64,000 nucleotides of DNA from Anaerotignum sp. MB30-C6 (GTDB lineage Bacteria > Bacillota > Clostridia > Lachnospirales > Anaerotignaceae): NCBI RefSeq assembly GCF_030908465.1, contig NZ_CP133078.1:1302001-1366000 (forward strand). Direction: 5' to 3'. A model generated the notes under the pieces. That model had not been told where the DNA came from. It saw only the letters and a program-made list of their open reading frames with translations, and ran no database searches. Positions 8,804-17,805 of the stretch are shown in pieces (positions within the stretch are counted from its first letter, which is position 1; each line of letters begins with the position of its first letter). A program made the position numbers and the translations under genes.

Positions 8804-10314
8804 AGAAGATTCTAAACTCCTTTTTTAAAAGGAAAGAGAAAAGTTCTAAGAATGATGCTTATGAAGAAGACAATAAAACTGCCTCGATATGTAATAGAGC
8901 AAATGACCTGCTTGCAGTACCAAATGAAATAACAATTCCTGTGGAGCTGGGTGTAAAAAAGAACACTCACTCTTTATTTTTTTCTCAAGAGTGCGAGTAT
9001 AGGGATTTTTCACAAGTGCTAAAACAGGTGCAGGAGTATATATCGGAAAATTATGCCAACCTCATAACCGACAGTAATTTAGAAGATGCCAAAGAACAGA
9101 TGAAAAGATATATCGGCAAGTTTGTTATGGATGAAAAAATTGCGGTTAATGGAATGAATGAAAATGAGTTAATTGATGCTCTCTACACTGAAATGGCGGA
9201 GTATGGCTTTTTAACAAAATACATCTTCGGAAATAACATTGAAGAAATAGATATCAACTCTTGGCAGGATATTGAGGTACAGTATTCTGACGGCAGAACG
9301 GTAAAACTTGATGAGCATTTTGACTCACCGGAACACGCTGTCAATGTGGTTCGGAGAATGCTCCATGTATCGGGAATGGTTTTGGATAATGCAAGCCCTG
9401 CAGTTCTTGGACACCTTTCAAAAAATATTCGTATTGCCGCCTTAAAGACACCTCTTGTGGATGAAGATGTTGGCATTGCGGCATCCATTCGTATTGTAAA
9501 TCCACAGAGTATGGAAAAAGAGGATTTTGTACAAGGTGGAACGGCTACTGATGAAATGCTGAATATGCTGTCACAGCTTGTTCGATATGGTATTTCCGTT
9601 TGTATTGCAGGGGCAACCTCAAGCGGTAAAACCACAGTGCTTGGATGGCTGTTGACAACAATCCCAAACGGAAAACGTATTTATACCATTGAAAACGGCT
9701 CAAGAGAGCTTGATCTAACACGATATGAAAATGGTAAAGCTTTGAATTCGGTCATCCACACGATTACAAGAGATAGTGACAATGATAAGCAGAAAATTGA
9801 CCAAATCACACTTCTTGATATGGCACTTCGTTTTAATCCTGATATTGCAGTAATCGGAGAAATGCGAGGTTCCGAAGCCAATGCGGGTCAAGAAGCGGCA
9901 AGAACAGGAATTGCTGTCATAACAACTCTTCATGCAAATTCAGCTGCTGCGGTTTATCCAAGAATGGTATCCCTTTGCAAGCGTGCGGTGGATATGGATG
10001 ATAAGACATTATACGGATATGTAACAGAGGCGTACCCAATCGTGGTATTCTGTAAACAGCTTGAAAACAAGCAAAGACGCATGATGGAGATTATGGAATG
10101 TGAAATTATGTCCGATGGAACAAGGTATTTTCGCAGCTTATATCAGTATATTGTTACAGAAAATGAAATTGATAAAAACGGTAATTTTATCATTGAAGGA
10201 CACCATAAACGAATACAGTGTATTTCCGACAGCTTAGCAAAACGACTGCTGGAAAACGGTATGCCTCTTGAAATGATTAACAGCTTACAGAAAGCTGAGG
10301 TGAGCGACAATTGA
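8797..10314 (+). CDS. TadA/CpaF family secretion ATPase
   Basis: A hexameric type II/IV secretion ATPase of 505 residues that would power pilus assembly or secretion. Visible are an N-terminal domain, then Walker A (GATSSGKTT, about 272-280), the acidic Asp-box region (IYTIENGSREL), Walker B (PDIAVIGEMRGSEA) and the His box (TTLHANSAAAVYPR). The length fits the CpaF family. The start is GTG at 8797, 5 bases after GGAGG and overlapping the previous gene by 7 bases. The next gene, TadB-like, overlaps its end. Confidence 0.92.
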   Translation: MLKKILNSFFKRKEKSSKNDAYEEDNKTASICNRANDLLAVPNEITIPVELGVKKNTHSLFFSQECEYRDFSQVLKQVQEYISENYANLITDSNLEDAKEQMKRYIGKFVMDEKIAVNGMNENELIDALYTEMAEYGFLTKYIFGNNIEEIDINSWQDIEVQYSDGRTVKLDEHFDSPEHAVNVVRRMLHVSGMVLDNASPAVLGHLSKNIRIAALKTPLVDEDVGIAASIRIVNPQSMEKEDFVQGGTATDEMLNMLSQLVRYGISVCIAGATSSGKTTVLGWLLTTIPNGKRIYTIENGSRELDLTRYENGKALNSVIHTITRDSDNDKQKIDQITLLDMALRFNPDIAVIGEMRGSEANAGQEAARTGIAVITTLHANSAAAVYPRMVSLCKRAVDMDDKTLYGYVTEAYPIVVFCKQLENKQRRMMEIMECEIMSDGTRYFRSLYQYIVTENEIDKNGNFIIEGHHKRIQCISDSLAKRLLENGMPLEMINSLQKAEVSDN

Positions 10315-11240
10315 ATATGATTTTATTAACTGCCTGTATCGGAATGATAACAGGTTTTTTTATTTTATTTTCTCTATCTCTTTCGGAGTTTACAGATGAA
10401 GTTTTCAAATCTTTTTTAAACGGTCCAAAAAGCCTAAAGGATGAAATTAATGAAATAACGGATAGAAAAAAGGTTGGTTTCTTTAAGCGAGAGATAAAAG
10501 AGGTACAGGAAATTTTAAAAATAACTGGTAGAGCAGGCCGTTTTCCAATGCTTTGTATGATTTCACTTGCTTTGCTTGCAGTTGGAACATCCATAGCAAT
10601 TATGATGGGCAATTTCTTCCTTTTGCCGGTTCTTTCAGTAGGAATGATGCTTTTGCCGTTTTGGTACGTTCGACTCACTCAAACTCATTTTAAAAAGGAT
10701 ATTGCCGCAGAACTTGAAACAGCACTGTCTATCATTACCACCTCATATCTAAGAAATGAGGACATTTTGACAGCAGTGGAGGAAAATATGAACTACTTTA
10801 ATCCGCCTGTGCATTCCGTATTCAAAGGATTTGTTTATCGAATTAAGATGATTAATCCCGATATTAATACAGGACTGCAAAGCATAAGAAAGCAGATAGA
10901 TAACGCTGTCCTTCGAGAATGGTGCGATGCGTTGATTGCTTGTCAGCATGACAGAAGTCTTAAAAGCACATTGACACCAATTGTATCAAAACTTTCAGAT
11001 ATGCGAGTAGTTAACGGTGAACTTGAAAATTTGGTATTTGAGCCGAGAAAAGAGTTTATAACGATGCAGATGTTGGTGCTTTGCAATATTCCTCTGCTGT
11101 ATTTTCTAAACAAGGACTGGTATCACACTCTAATGCACACAATCCCAGGACAGATTGTGCTTGCGGTTTGTTTTATCATCATGTTTGTATCTATGGCATT
11201 TGTGATTAAGCTTACACAACCCGTTGAGTACAGGAGGTGA
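10311..11240 (+). CDS. TadB-like inner-membrane platform protein
   Basis: A membrane protein of 309 residues of the type II secretion F/TadB kind. It has an N-terminal transmembrane helix, a pair of helices around 85-125, a cytoplasmic helical domain with the TadB-like pattern (LETALSIITTSYLRNEDILTAVEEN, NTGLQSIRKQI, LREWCDALIACQHDRSL) and C-terminal helices. It would form the base of the Tad machine with TadC and be driven by TadA. It starts with TTG overlapping the TadA stop, with GAGG 10 bases before it. An ATG six bases later is the alternative. Confidence 0.8.
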   Translation: MNMILLTACIGMITGFFILFSLSLSEFTDEVFKSFLNGPKSLKDEINEITDRKKVGFFKREIKEVQEILKITGRAGRFPMLCMISLALLAVGTSIAIMMGNFFLLPVLSVGMMLLPFWYVRLTQTHFKKDIAAELETALSIITTSYLRNEDILTAVEENMNYFNPPVHSVFKGFVYRIKMINPDINTGLQSIRKQIDNAVLREWCDALIACQHDRSLKSTLTPIVSKLSDMRVVNGELENLVFEPRKEFITMQMLVLCNIPLLYFLNKDWYHTLMHTIPGQIVLAVCFIIMFVSMAFVIKLTQPVEYRR

Positions 11241-11248
11241 AAAGTTAT

Positions 11249-12121
11249 ATGCAAATTTTAATGATACTTTTTGCTGTTTTCTTTGCAATGGGATTATTCT
11301 TTATCCTTGCAGATTTTCTGAAACTCCCAACCTTAGCCGCAGAAAAAGCAATGCTTTCTGCTGTTAAAGAAAATAGTCAAAAAACTAAAAATATAGAAGT
11401 TCTGCTTAACGGATTTGCAGTAAGGATTGCAAGATATCTGCCCATAGATGAGTACAAGAAAATACGTATGAGAAATACCTTAAATGCCGCAGGAATGAAA
11501 GAAACTCCCGAAGAATTTATCGCAAACGCACTTGTAAAATCAGGTGCCACTGCCCTTGGAATTATTCCTGCGCTTATTATTTTTCCTCTGCTTGCTCCTA
11601 TAATTATAATTCTTGCAATAATTGTTTATTTTAAAGAAATCCGCAGGGCTGATGAAAAGCTAAATGCAAAGAGAGAAAAAATCGAAATAGAACTTCCAAG
11701 GTTTGTGGCAACTGTTACACAGGAGCTAAAGGCAAGCCGTGATGTGCTTTCAATCCTTGAAAACTTTAAGAAAAATGCAGGTGCAGATTTTGCTAAAGAG
11801 TTGGATATTGTAACCGCAGACATGAGGTCATCGTCTTATGAGGCGGCACTTACTAGGTTTGAGGCAAGGATTAATTCAACAATGCTGTCGGATATTACGC
11901 GTGGACTAATTGGAGTACTGCGTGGTGATGATGGTGCGATGTATTTTCAAATGCTGAGCCATGATATGAAACAGCTGGAATTGCAAAGGCTGAAAGCACA
12001 GGCGATGAAGATACCTTCAAAAATCCGTATATTTAGCTTTTTGATGCTCATGTGTTTCCTAATGACTTATATCGTCATTATTATTTCTGAAATCATTCAT
12101 TCACTCAGTGCAATGTTATAA
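11249..12121 (+). CDS. TadC-like inner-membrane platform protein
   Basis: A membrane protein of about 290 residues paired with the TadB-like gene before it. It has a hydrophobic N terminus (about 1-22), a central helix pair (about 95-130), a cytoplasmic T2SSF-type domain (IELPRFVATVTQELKASRDVLSILE, LTRFEARINSTMLSDITRGLIGVL) and a final transmembrane helix. I prefer the ATG at 11249, with AGGAGG at 11232-11237. The GTG at 11237 would lie within the ribosome site. Confidence 0.8.
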   Translation: MQILMILFAVFFAMGLFFILADFLKLPTLAAEKAMLSAVKENSQKTKNIEVLLNGFAVRIARYLPIDEYKKIRMRNTLNAAGMKETPEEFIANALVKSGATALGIIPALIIFPLLAPIIIILAIIVYFKEIRRADEKLNAKREKIEIELPRFVATVTQELKASRDVLSILENFKKNAGADFAKELDIVTADMRSSSYEAALTRFEARINSTMLSDITRGLIGVLRGDDGAMYFQMLSHDMKQLELQRLKAQAMKIPSKIRIFSFLMLMCFLMTYIVIIISEIIHSLSAML

Positions 12122-12135
12122 GGGAGGTGCTTTTT

Positions 12136-12540
12136 ATGCAGAAAATGCTGAAATCTCTCCGGAACAATCGTGGTGAGGGATACATTGATGTAGTTGTGCT
12201 TGTTCTCTGCGCAATGCTCATAATTGCAGTTGCGGTTAATGTATTCCCTGCCTATATTGCCAAACAGCAGGTTGATACTTTTGCGACAGAACTTATTCGT
12301 GAAGCAGAAATTGCAGGTCGGGTAGGCACAGAAACGGCAACACGAGAGCAAGTTCTTATTGAAAAAACAGGGCTTCATCCAGAGGTTAACTGGTCAACAA
12401 CAGGTAAAATACAGCTTAACGAAGAAGTTTCTGTTGTAGTCACCTATGAAATGGATATCGGGTTGTTTGGTGGTTTTGGTTCATTCCCTGTTACACTTCG
12501 AGGTGAAGCGATGGGTAAAAGTGAGGTGTATTGGAAGTGA
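12136..12540 (+). CDS. DUF4320-like pseudopilin (TadE-like)
   Basis: A small protein of about 134 residues with a GEGYID motif just before one hydrophobic helix (about 15-37) and a soluble C-terminal domain. This architecture, and its place directly after TadC, match the TadE-like minor pseudopilins, and the sequence resembles DUF4320 proteins of Firmicute ICEs. The RGEGYI segment is a likely prepilin cleavage region for the A24 peptidase encoded upstream (inference). GGGAGG lies before the ATG, and the GTG at 12127 is part of that ribosome site. Confidence 0.7.
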   Translation: MQKMLKSLRNNRGEGYIDVVVLVLCAMLIIAVAVNVFPAYIAKQQVDTFATELIREAEIAGRVGTETATREQVLIEKTGLHPEVNWSTTGKIQLNEEVSVVVTYEMDIGLFGGFGSFPVTLRGEAMGKSEVYWK

Positions 12541-13088
12541 TGAAAAAACAAATAAAACCATTACAAAACAATCATGGCAGCGGTTATCCTTTAGCTGTTG
12601 CCATTACGCTTTGTCTTGTAATGATTTTTACAGGCATATCTGAATATTTTCGCCTTTTAATCGTTGCACAGGGAGTTCGTGATGCCTTGCAAGATGCAGT
12701 CATTTCTACAGTTACGGAGAATTATGATGATGTGTATCACGGAGTTAGAGAAGGATATTCGGGCGGATATCAGCCAAACCTTGATGACTTTGAAGAGTCC
12801 ATTGATTATGGCGATATTTATGATAAAATGGATACAATACTTGGTTTAACAGTAGAAAATGACTATCACAAAAAAATCACAGAGGATAAGAATAATACTC
12901 AGTTTAAAATTTGGAATCTTGATGTGGATATACAAAATGCACCATTTGCAAGTGGTGATCAAAGAAACCAAAGATTTAAAATAAACAGTTCTGTGAACTT
13001 AGAAGTCCCTGTATCCTTTGGCGGAAAATTGCTGCCGCCGATGCATATCAAGGTAGAAAACAGTGCGGGATATACACCTAAATTTTAA
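12540..13088 (+). CDS. TadE/TadF-like pseudopilin-type protein
   Basis: A protein of about 182 residues with an N-terminal NNHGSGYPLAVAIT segment and hydrophobic helix (about 14-38), followed by a soluble domain with several beta-type stretches. The topology repeats that of the preceding gene, so the two are probably a minor pseudopilin pair. Its ATG overlaps the TGA of the previous gene, and GAGG at about 12523 serves as ribosome site. A 97-base gap separates it from the next gene. Confidence 0.65.
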   Translation: MKKQIKPLQNNHGSGYPLAVAITLCLVMIFTGISEYFRLLIVAQGVRDALQDAVISTVTENYDDVYHGVREGYSGGYQPNLDDFEESIDYGDIYDKMDTILGLTVENDYHKKITEDKNNTQFKIWNLDVDIQNAPFASGDQRNQRFKINSSVNLEVPVSFGGKLLPPMHIKVENSAGYTPKF

Positions 13089-13185
13089 CTTTACAATCAC
13101 TTTTAAATCTTTAGTAGACTTTTAAAAAACCTTGTGATACGGTTTGACTAAATAAAAGAATTTATATATAAGGAGGCAGCGGTTT

Positions 13186-13716
13186 ATGAAAAACATAAAT
13201 GATAAAACCAAAAAATGGCTCATTATAACAGGCGGTATTGTAATAAGTATTGCGTTGATTGTTATGATAGGAGTAAAATTTCAGAAACCTCCTGTAAAGG
13301 ATGTCGACATTTCCTCTCAAAGCAGTGAGGTTCAAGATGTAGTGACAAAAACACCCACTACTTCAGAAAACGAAGATGAAATTAAGGTGCCTTCTATTGA
13401 CGTTACACAGCAGACGGAAAAGGATAACGGAGCAGTAGATAAAGGTACAGAACAGAAAATTCAAGGAGATGCTGAAAAGCCTACATATACGGAAGAACAG
13501 CTTGCAAATCCAAATCAAAAGCCAAATGGCGTTAAGGTAACAGCAGAAGATAAGCCCGTTGAACATGATAAAGTGGAAAAACCAACTGCACCATCACAAA
13601 ATACATCTGGTGGGTTACCTGGCTTCGATAATGTACCCAATGGCGGTGAAAATAATGGTGAGTATGTAGATGGTGACGGAGATATCAATAAGCAAGTAGG
13701 AAATATGGGAGAGTAA
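13186..13716 (+). CDS. Membrane-anchored low-complexity protein (DUF6550-like)
   Basis: A protein of 176 residues with a short basic N terminus, one transmembrane helix (about 11-31) and a long disordered, Glu/Lys/Pro-rich extracellular tail ending in a Gly/Asp/Asn-rich segment. It resembles anchored ICE proteins known only by a DUF number (DUF6550). No enzymatic motif is visible. It could be a wall-spanning spacer or an assembly factor for the Tad or mating machinery. AAGGAGG precedes the ATG and a strong terminator follows it. Confidence 0.6.
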   Translation: MKNINDKTKKWLIITGGIVISIALIVMIGVKFQKPPVKDVDISSQSSEVQDVVTKTPTTSENEDEIKVPSIDVTQQTEKDNGAVDKGTEQKIQGDAEKPTYTEEQLANPNQKPNGVKVTAEDKPVEHDKVEKPTAPSQNTSGGLPGFDNVPNGGENNGEYVDGDGDINKQVGNMGE

Positions 13717-13733
13717 AATATAATCAAGGTTAG

Positions 13734-13759
13734 TGCACTGCAAAAGCAGTGCATTTTTT
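13734..13759 (+). terminator. Strong intrinsic terminator
   Basis: A perfect 8-bp stem TGCACTGC (13734-13741) and GCAGTGCA (13746-13753) with an AAAA loop, followed by six T. It separates the pilus genes from the secreted-protein gene at 13779, although read-through is possible. Confidence 0.85.
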
Positions 13760-13778
13760 CTTTGGGAAAGGAGCCTTA

Positions 13779-15467
13779 ATGAAAAAGCGATTAACAACAA
13801 TATGCATTTCTCTAATCATTGTCTGCTGTTATTCAGTATCTGTTTTTGCTGTTGGGGATGGAAATATTGATGGTGGAGGTGGAGAAATGGGAAATGGCAC
13901 AAGCAACAATATATGGTCAGTGGGAATGGATGGTGTACGTGTAACAGTAGTCAGAGCAAGTGATCATGCTGTAGTTACAACTCCCATTGATTTAACAAAT
14001 AAAAAACCGTCATCCGAAATTTATCATTTTGGAAAGATTAGCAAACTACAGTACAACAATGGTAGAGGGCTATCTCCTGTACAGGGAGGGTATAGTTTTA
14101 AAAACCCTGCACAAGCAATGCCAAGAATAGTTAGTACCAGTGGTAGAAGTAATATTGATGCTATAAAAAAATATTTCTGCTCAGAATATATAATTAAAAG
14201 AATTGCAGAAATAACAGGCATGAACTACGATGTGCTAATTGGTGGAGAGTATAAATTACTGCTTGAACCAATAGCTTATTACAAGTTTGAAGGTGTTATG
14301 ATTGCAACCACTGCAACTGAGGCGGCCATGTATGATGAAAAAGTAAGCGGATTACTGCGAAAAAGGATGGTTTCGTTATCTCACAAAAACCTACCGCTTG
14401 CTATGTTTTTGGAAGTATCTGACTTAGGATATCCAGCATGGAAAGGCAGTACAACCAAAGCGGCATCCAATGCAGATATTAAATCTTCGCTTGGACTTGG
14501 AGTTGTGCGTTTTACAGAACAGACTGAGCCGCCTGTTGTTTCAACAGATGACTATGAATACCGAGTAAACACAGAGGTCATCACCTCCGTTATGATCAGC
14601 GGCGGGCAGTCTGACCCAGACAATCCCACTCGTGTCAGTTTTCATATTAACGGTAAAACCTATAATGTTGGCAATATATATTATCCCGAAGGTGACAGTC
14701 AGCTTGCATGGGTAAAATGGACTACTCCAGACACAGAACAGAATATGAACATAGATGTAACTGTAAAAGGTCCGGGAGGAACTGATAAAACAACTATTCA
14801 TTGCAAAATTGTTGACCTTAATAAAAATCCGTCACCAAACCCTGTCGCTGATGATAGAAATGATGACTTTTCATTATCACCTATTCCTCAAAGAGCAGAA
14901 AAAACAAGGGCAGAATGGACTGTTTGGGATCCATGGTGGCATGAATATTGGGTATGGCATAGTACAGGTGAAAATAGTGGATATTGGTGCGACCATGGAT
15001 GGTGGGAGTTTAATCTTAACAAATATTATGCTGTCTTTTCAGCAGACATGAAGTTACTTTGCGACGGTAAGAATCCAACTGCAAATGGCAGGACAATGAA
15101 GTCTGGATATGGTGTTAATCAACAAGTATTTGCTTCGGTAAGCAGCAACCAATTCTCGGCAGTGACCAACCCACAAAATGCAGTAAGCTACTTTCCGGAA
15201 TTTCATTACAACACCTACTGGCGGCTATTGGAACAAGTTCAGAATGGAAGTAATTCTCGTTTTGAGTTTCAAAAAAATAAGTATTCTACCTATAAAAACC
15301 GAACTCACTTTACACCTATTTGGATACCAAACGGAAAATATGAAGTGAACACATGGGTGATAGACAGCTGGACCCCCGTAGGAATGATGTCTAAAAATCT
15401 TAATGACAGTTTATTGATTCATGGTTCGCTTTGGGATGACTGGCACGTTGCTCCGTTAAAACCATAG
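13779..15467 (+). CDS. Large secreted protein of unknown function
   Basis: A protein of about 562 residues with a clear signal peptide (about 1-22, ending near VFAVGDG), followed by a Gly-rich stretch. No domain is recognised with confidence. A mid-protein beta-rich part (about 255-340, containing QSDPDNPTRVSFHINGK) looks Ig-like, and a Trp-rich segment (about 375-410, many W and H residues) is striking. The start is the ATG at 13779, behind AAAGGAG. Frame open upstream to 13749 overlaps the terminator and is not used. Location after the Tad genes suggests a surface-exposed part of the mating or adhesion machinery; the role is unknown. Confidence 0.75.
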   Translation: MKKRLTTICISLIIVCCYSVSVFAVGDGNIDGGGGEMGNGTSNNIWSVGMDGVRVTVVRASDHAVVTTPIDLTNKKPSSEIYHFGKISKLQYNNGRGLSPVQGGYSFKNPAQAMPRIVSTSGRSNIDAIKKYFCSEYIIKRIAEITGMNYDVLIGGEYKLLLEPIAYYKFEGVMIATTATEAAMYDEKVSGLLRKRMVSLSHKNLPLAMFLEVSDLGYPAWKGSTTKAASNADIKSSLGLGVVRFTEQTEPPVVSTDDYEYRVNTEVITSVMISGGQSDPDNPTRVSFHINGKTYNVGNIYYPEGDSQLAWVKWTTPDTEQNMNIDVTVKGPGGTDKTTIHCKIVDLNKNPSPNPVADDRNDDFSLSPIPQRAEKTRAEWTVWDPWWHEYWVWHSTGENSGYWCDHGWWEFNLNKYYAVFSADMKLLCDGKNPTANGRTMKSGYGVNQQVFASVSSNQFSAVTNPQNAVSYFPEFHYNTYWRLLEQVQNGSNSRFEFQKNKYSTYKNRTHFTPIWIPNGKYEVNTWVIDSWTPVGMMSKNLNDSLLIHGSLWDDWHVAPLKP

Positions 15468-15480
15468 AAAAGAAAGGTAG

Positions 15481-15831
15481 ATGATATATATGATTAAATA
15501 TAAGAAAATTGCATTTATTCTTATAGCAGCCCTGCTTATTTGTCTGTTATTCAGTACTTCTGTTTTTGCAGCCGGCACAGGTGATGTAGCCGGAGCGATT
15601 GAAGGAACATGGAAAGATGCATCAAGTCAGATTAAAACGGTAGTCAACAAGGTGGTTTTCCCAGCTATTGATTTGATTCTTGCGGTGTTCTTCTTTGCCA
15701 AATTAGGTCTTGCTTATTTTGATTATCGGAAACATGGTCAATTTGAGTGGGCGGCACCGGCAATCCTTTTTGCGTGTTTGGTGTTTACCTTAACAGCACC
15801 GCTTTATATATGGACGATACTCGGGATGTGA
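15481..15831 (+). CDS. DUF3852-like small membrane protein
   Basis: A protein of 116 residues with a signal-peptide-like N terminus (AFILIAALLICLLFSTSVFAAG), a short amphipathic stretch and two transmembrane helices (about 58-80 and 92-112). The layout resembles VirB2/TrbC-type pilins and the family known as DUF3852 in Firmicute ICEs, which lies near Mpf genes. It could be a pilus or channel subunit (inference). The ATG at 15490 is an alternative start: the AAAGG site is only 3 bases from 15481 but 12 from 15490. Confidence 0.6.
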   Translation: MIYMIKYKKIAFILIAALLICLLFSTSVFAAGTGDVAGAIEGTWKDASSQIKTVVNKVVFPAIDLILAVFFFAKLGLAYFDYRKHGQFEWAAPAILFACLVFTLTAPLYIWTILGM

Positions 15832-15848
15832 TGGTGAAAATAGAAAGA

Positions 15849-15882
15849 GGGCAACCAAGCCAATGTGATGGCGAGGTTGCCC
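15849..15882. repeat. Nested hairpin, probable old terminator stem
   Basis: GGGCAACC (15849-15856) pairs perfectly with GGTTGCCC (15875-15882), and within it GCCA pairs with TGGC. It has the look of a terminator, but no T-run follows. The sequence after it belongs to the inserted patch, so the T-run may have been lost at the junction. Confidence 0.65.
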
Positions 15883-15945
15883 ACACTTTCGTGGTTATCA
15901 AGATTAGCTTTAGCTTAGCCATTTTAGGCTTTCTAAGGTGTTTGC

Positions 15946-16567
15946 TCATTTGATTGGGTGACGAATTACTGTTTTTATTTTAGAAATGTCTGCTTTACGA
16001 GGGTCACTTAAATATATTTCATGATGTAACCTTTCAGATGTTATATCAATGGAATAACCGTTTTCAATGGCGAACTTCTCCATTTGTAATACTGTTGCAG
16101 GTTCATCATCATAAGATCCGATATGCATACATTGAACACATAACCCCTCATCATAAGAAAAAAATTCTACATTAGAAAAATCCTCTTTTTTCTTTTTAGT
16201 AGCAGTTGCTATTGCCCATTCAAAATCTTTTTCAGTTATAAAATCAGGTAATCGAATAACCGAAATCCAGTTAAATGTGTCTTTATTGGCATAATTCACA
16301 CATTCTATGCCAGCTTGCCACCCCCTCAAGAGGAGGCACAACATACTCAAAGAATCCGTCAATTTTGTAATCGCCTTTATAACTCATTTTTAGAGTATAA
16401 GCAATACCATATAAAAGTCCAACTGCAACTTGATATTCTCCATTTTTATCATTAGGATTTCCTTTACCACGTACTGCAATATAGGTCATCTTAGGAACAT
16501 TGATTATGGAAGGTTTGTTTTTGGGCATATAAAATTCTTTGTATTCCTTTTTGAAATCAAAAGCCAT
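15946..16567 (-). pseudogene. GyrI-like small-molecule-binding domain protein, frameshifted
   Basis: Two reverse-strand frames together make one GyrI-like protein of about 200 residues. The N-terminal half (from 16567: MAFDFKKEYKEFYMPKNK, then MTYIAVRGKGNPNDKNGEYQ) runs to EYVVPPLEG. The second half resumes in another frame at QAGIECVNYANK and continues to the stop at 15946. The break lies at about 16315-16330, by a run of five G on the reverse strand, where one base too many would explain it. This is either a true frameshift or a sequencing error. Family members act as stand-alone ligand-binding proteins or detoxification factors. A promoter and AAAGGA ribosome site are present upstream. Confidence 0.8.
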
Positions 16568-16600
16568 TTTATTATCCTTTCTTTTTACTTAGTTAACAAT

Positions 16601-16628
16601 ATTATATCTGACAATGCCATCGTATCAA
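16601..16628 (-). promoter_or_regulatory. Sigma-A-type promoter of the GyrI-like gene
   Basis: On the reverse strand, TTGATA (16628-16623) and TATAAT (16606-16601) are separated by 16 bp, about 35 bases upstream of the GyrI-like start codon. Confidence 0.6.
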
Positions 16629-16891
16629 ATTAAAGTTGACAACAGTATGTCATATTATATATATTTACTCAGCGAGCGTTCAAATTCCGCACTACCACTT
16701 CGAAAATATTTTGTTGGGTAGTATATATAGAAAAGTTTATCATATTAAAGTAAGAGCTTTAACTTTCAAATTATTAACAATAGAAAGGATAAGCTTTTAA
16801 GTTACTCCTTATGAACAATGTAAAGAGGTTGCTATCATGAATTCACCATTCATTTGCAACGATACTCTGGCAGATACTCACTTAAGGCCGA
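16629..16891. other. Intergenic, no gene seen
   Basis: AT-rich sequence between two reverse-strand units. A short forward open stretch with a GAGG before ATG at 16838 has no support. Base composition changes abruptly near 16890, where the more GC-rich patch begins. Confidence 0.5.
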
Positions 16892-16922
16892 TAAAAAGAA
16901 ATGGCACCCAAAATAGGATGCC
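16892..16922 (-). terminator. Intrinsic terminator of the reverse-strand gene pair
   Basis: On the reverse strand GGCATCC (16922-16916) and GGGTGCC (16909-16903) form a 7-bp stem with a 6-base loop, followed by a T-rich tail (16902-16893). Confidence 0.6.
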
Positions 16923-16943
16923 GCTTTCCGGATGTGCCGCTGT

Positions 16944-17618
16944 TTACGGTGTGTTGGGCAGAGAGTCCAGCAGGAGCTGGAACATTTGCTTGCTGGTCTC
17001 GTAGTCGCGAGAGGTGAGCCTACTGAGTAGGTCATCAGTGAAGCCTTGTGCGAAAACTGACGCCATTGGTGCAATCAGAAACCTTTTGAGGATTTTCTCA
17101 TTAAGATCCTCCATCATAGCCTCGCCGGCAAGATGAGAAATTTGGTTAAATAGTTCTTGCAGACGAATTTCATCAACCTCTTTGTTCAAATCACTCACCT
17201 GTCTTTCCACGAATCGAGAGGTAGTGTCTGCCATCATCTCGTCTGCCAGAGGAAACAAAAGCATGGAGAGGTTGGTGTACTGTTCTTGGAAAACCAGCGT
17301 GGTTTTCTGCTGTTCGCAAACCTCTTGTGCCCGTTGGTAAAGTGGATGCGGCTTTATAAGTTCTGTACCATCCAGTACATGAAAGAGAAGACTCTGCAGC
17401 TTGCCTGCTGATTGAAACCCCTCATCCGCAGCATCATAGGCAAGATTGTTGCATAATCCCTCAAAGACAAGGGAGAGGTAGCACTCCAGCAGATATCCTT
17501 GCTTACCGAGCCGTAGACGAATCTGCTTTGCCAACCGAAAGAGCGACAGCAGGGAGTTCTCTGTGACTCCGCTGTCCAGACAGCCAAAAAAGCTGTCCCT
17601 ATGTTTGAAAATGTTCAT
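16944..17618 (-). CDS. Unknown helical protein in a GC-rich patch
   Basis: A protein of 224 residues that I do not recognise. It is predicted to be almost entirely alpha-helical, with Leu-rich amphipathic stretches, no transmembrane helix, no signal peptide and no catalytic motif. It follows the 61-codon gene on the same strand with a 1-base gap and ends just before a terminator, so the two form a small transcription unit. The base composition is visibly richer in G and C than the ICE genes on either side, suggesting a separate origin. The helical layout would fit a regulator or a toxin-type partner, but nothing in it proves either. Confidence 0.55.
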   Translation of the reverse strand: MNIFKHRDSFFGCLDSGVTENSLLSLFRLAKQIRLRLGKQGYLLECYLSLVFEGLCNNLAYDAADEGFQSAGKLQSLLFHVLDGTELIKPHPLYQRAQEVCEQQKTTLVFQEQYTNLSMLLFPLADEMMADTTSRFVERQVSDLNKEVDEIRLQELFNQISHLAGEAMMEDLNEKILKRFLIAPMASVFAQGFTDDLLSRLTSRDYETSKQMFQLLLDSLPNTP

Positions 17619-17619
17619 G

Positions 17620-17805
17620 TTATCCCCGACCTTTCTTAAAATGGTCGGAAATTTCCCGTATCGTCAAAAGCGTATACAAAGGCGGAGGCGTATTGCCTCG
17701 AATCCCATGCACACGCTGTGATTTTCCTTGTGCCGCCACAGAAAAAGGATTATAATAACCTTGTCGTGGTGCCGCTTCTGCGGTTGTGCTTGGGTGCTGG
17801 CTCAC
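17620..17805 (-). CDS. Small protein upstream of the unknown helical gene
   Basis: A protein of 61 residues starting with GTG (MSQHPSTTAEAAPRQGYYNP). It is basic and Pro/Gln-rich, with a short C-terminal helix (LYTLLTIREISDHFKKG). No family is recognised. Its stop lies directly against the start of the 224-residue gene, which suggests co-translation. The ribosome site is weak (AAGG directly before GTG), so the gene call is uncertain. Confidence 0.4.
   Translation of the reverse strand: MSQHPSTTAEAAPRQGYYNPFSVAAQGKSQRVHGIRGNTPPPLYTLLTIREISDHFKKGRG

Noticed and set aside
9183-9635. Reverse-strand frame of 150 codons inside tadA
   Set aside because: Ser/Thr-rich shadow of the conserved ATPase core; the forward frame has all family motifs.
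17354-17587. Reverse-strand frame overlapping the 224-codon gene
   Set aside because: The larger gene in another frame has better continuity, a neighbour directly upstream and a terminator. This frame has no ribosome site.
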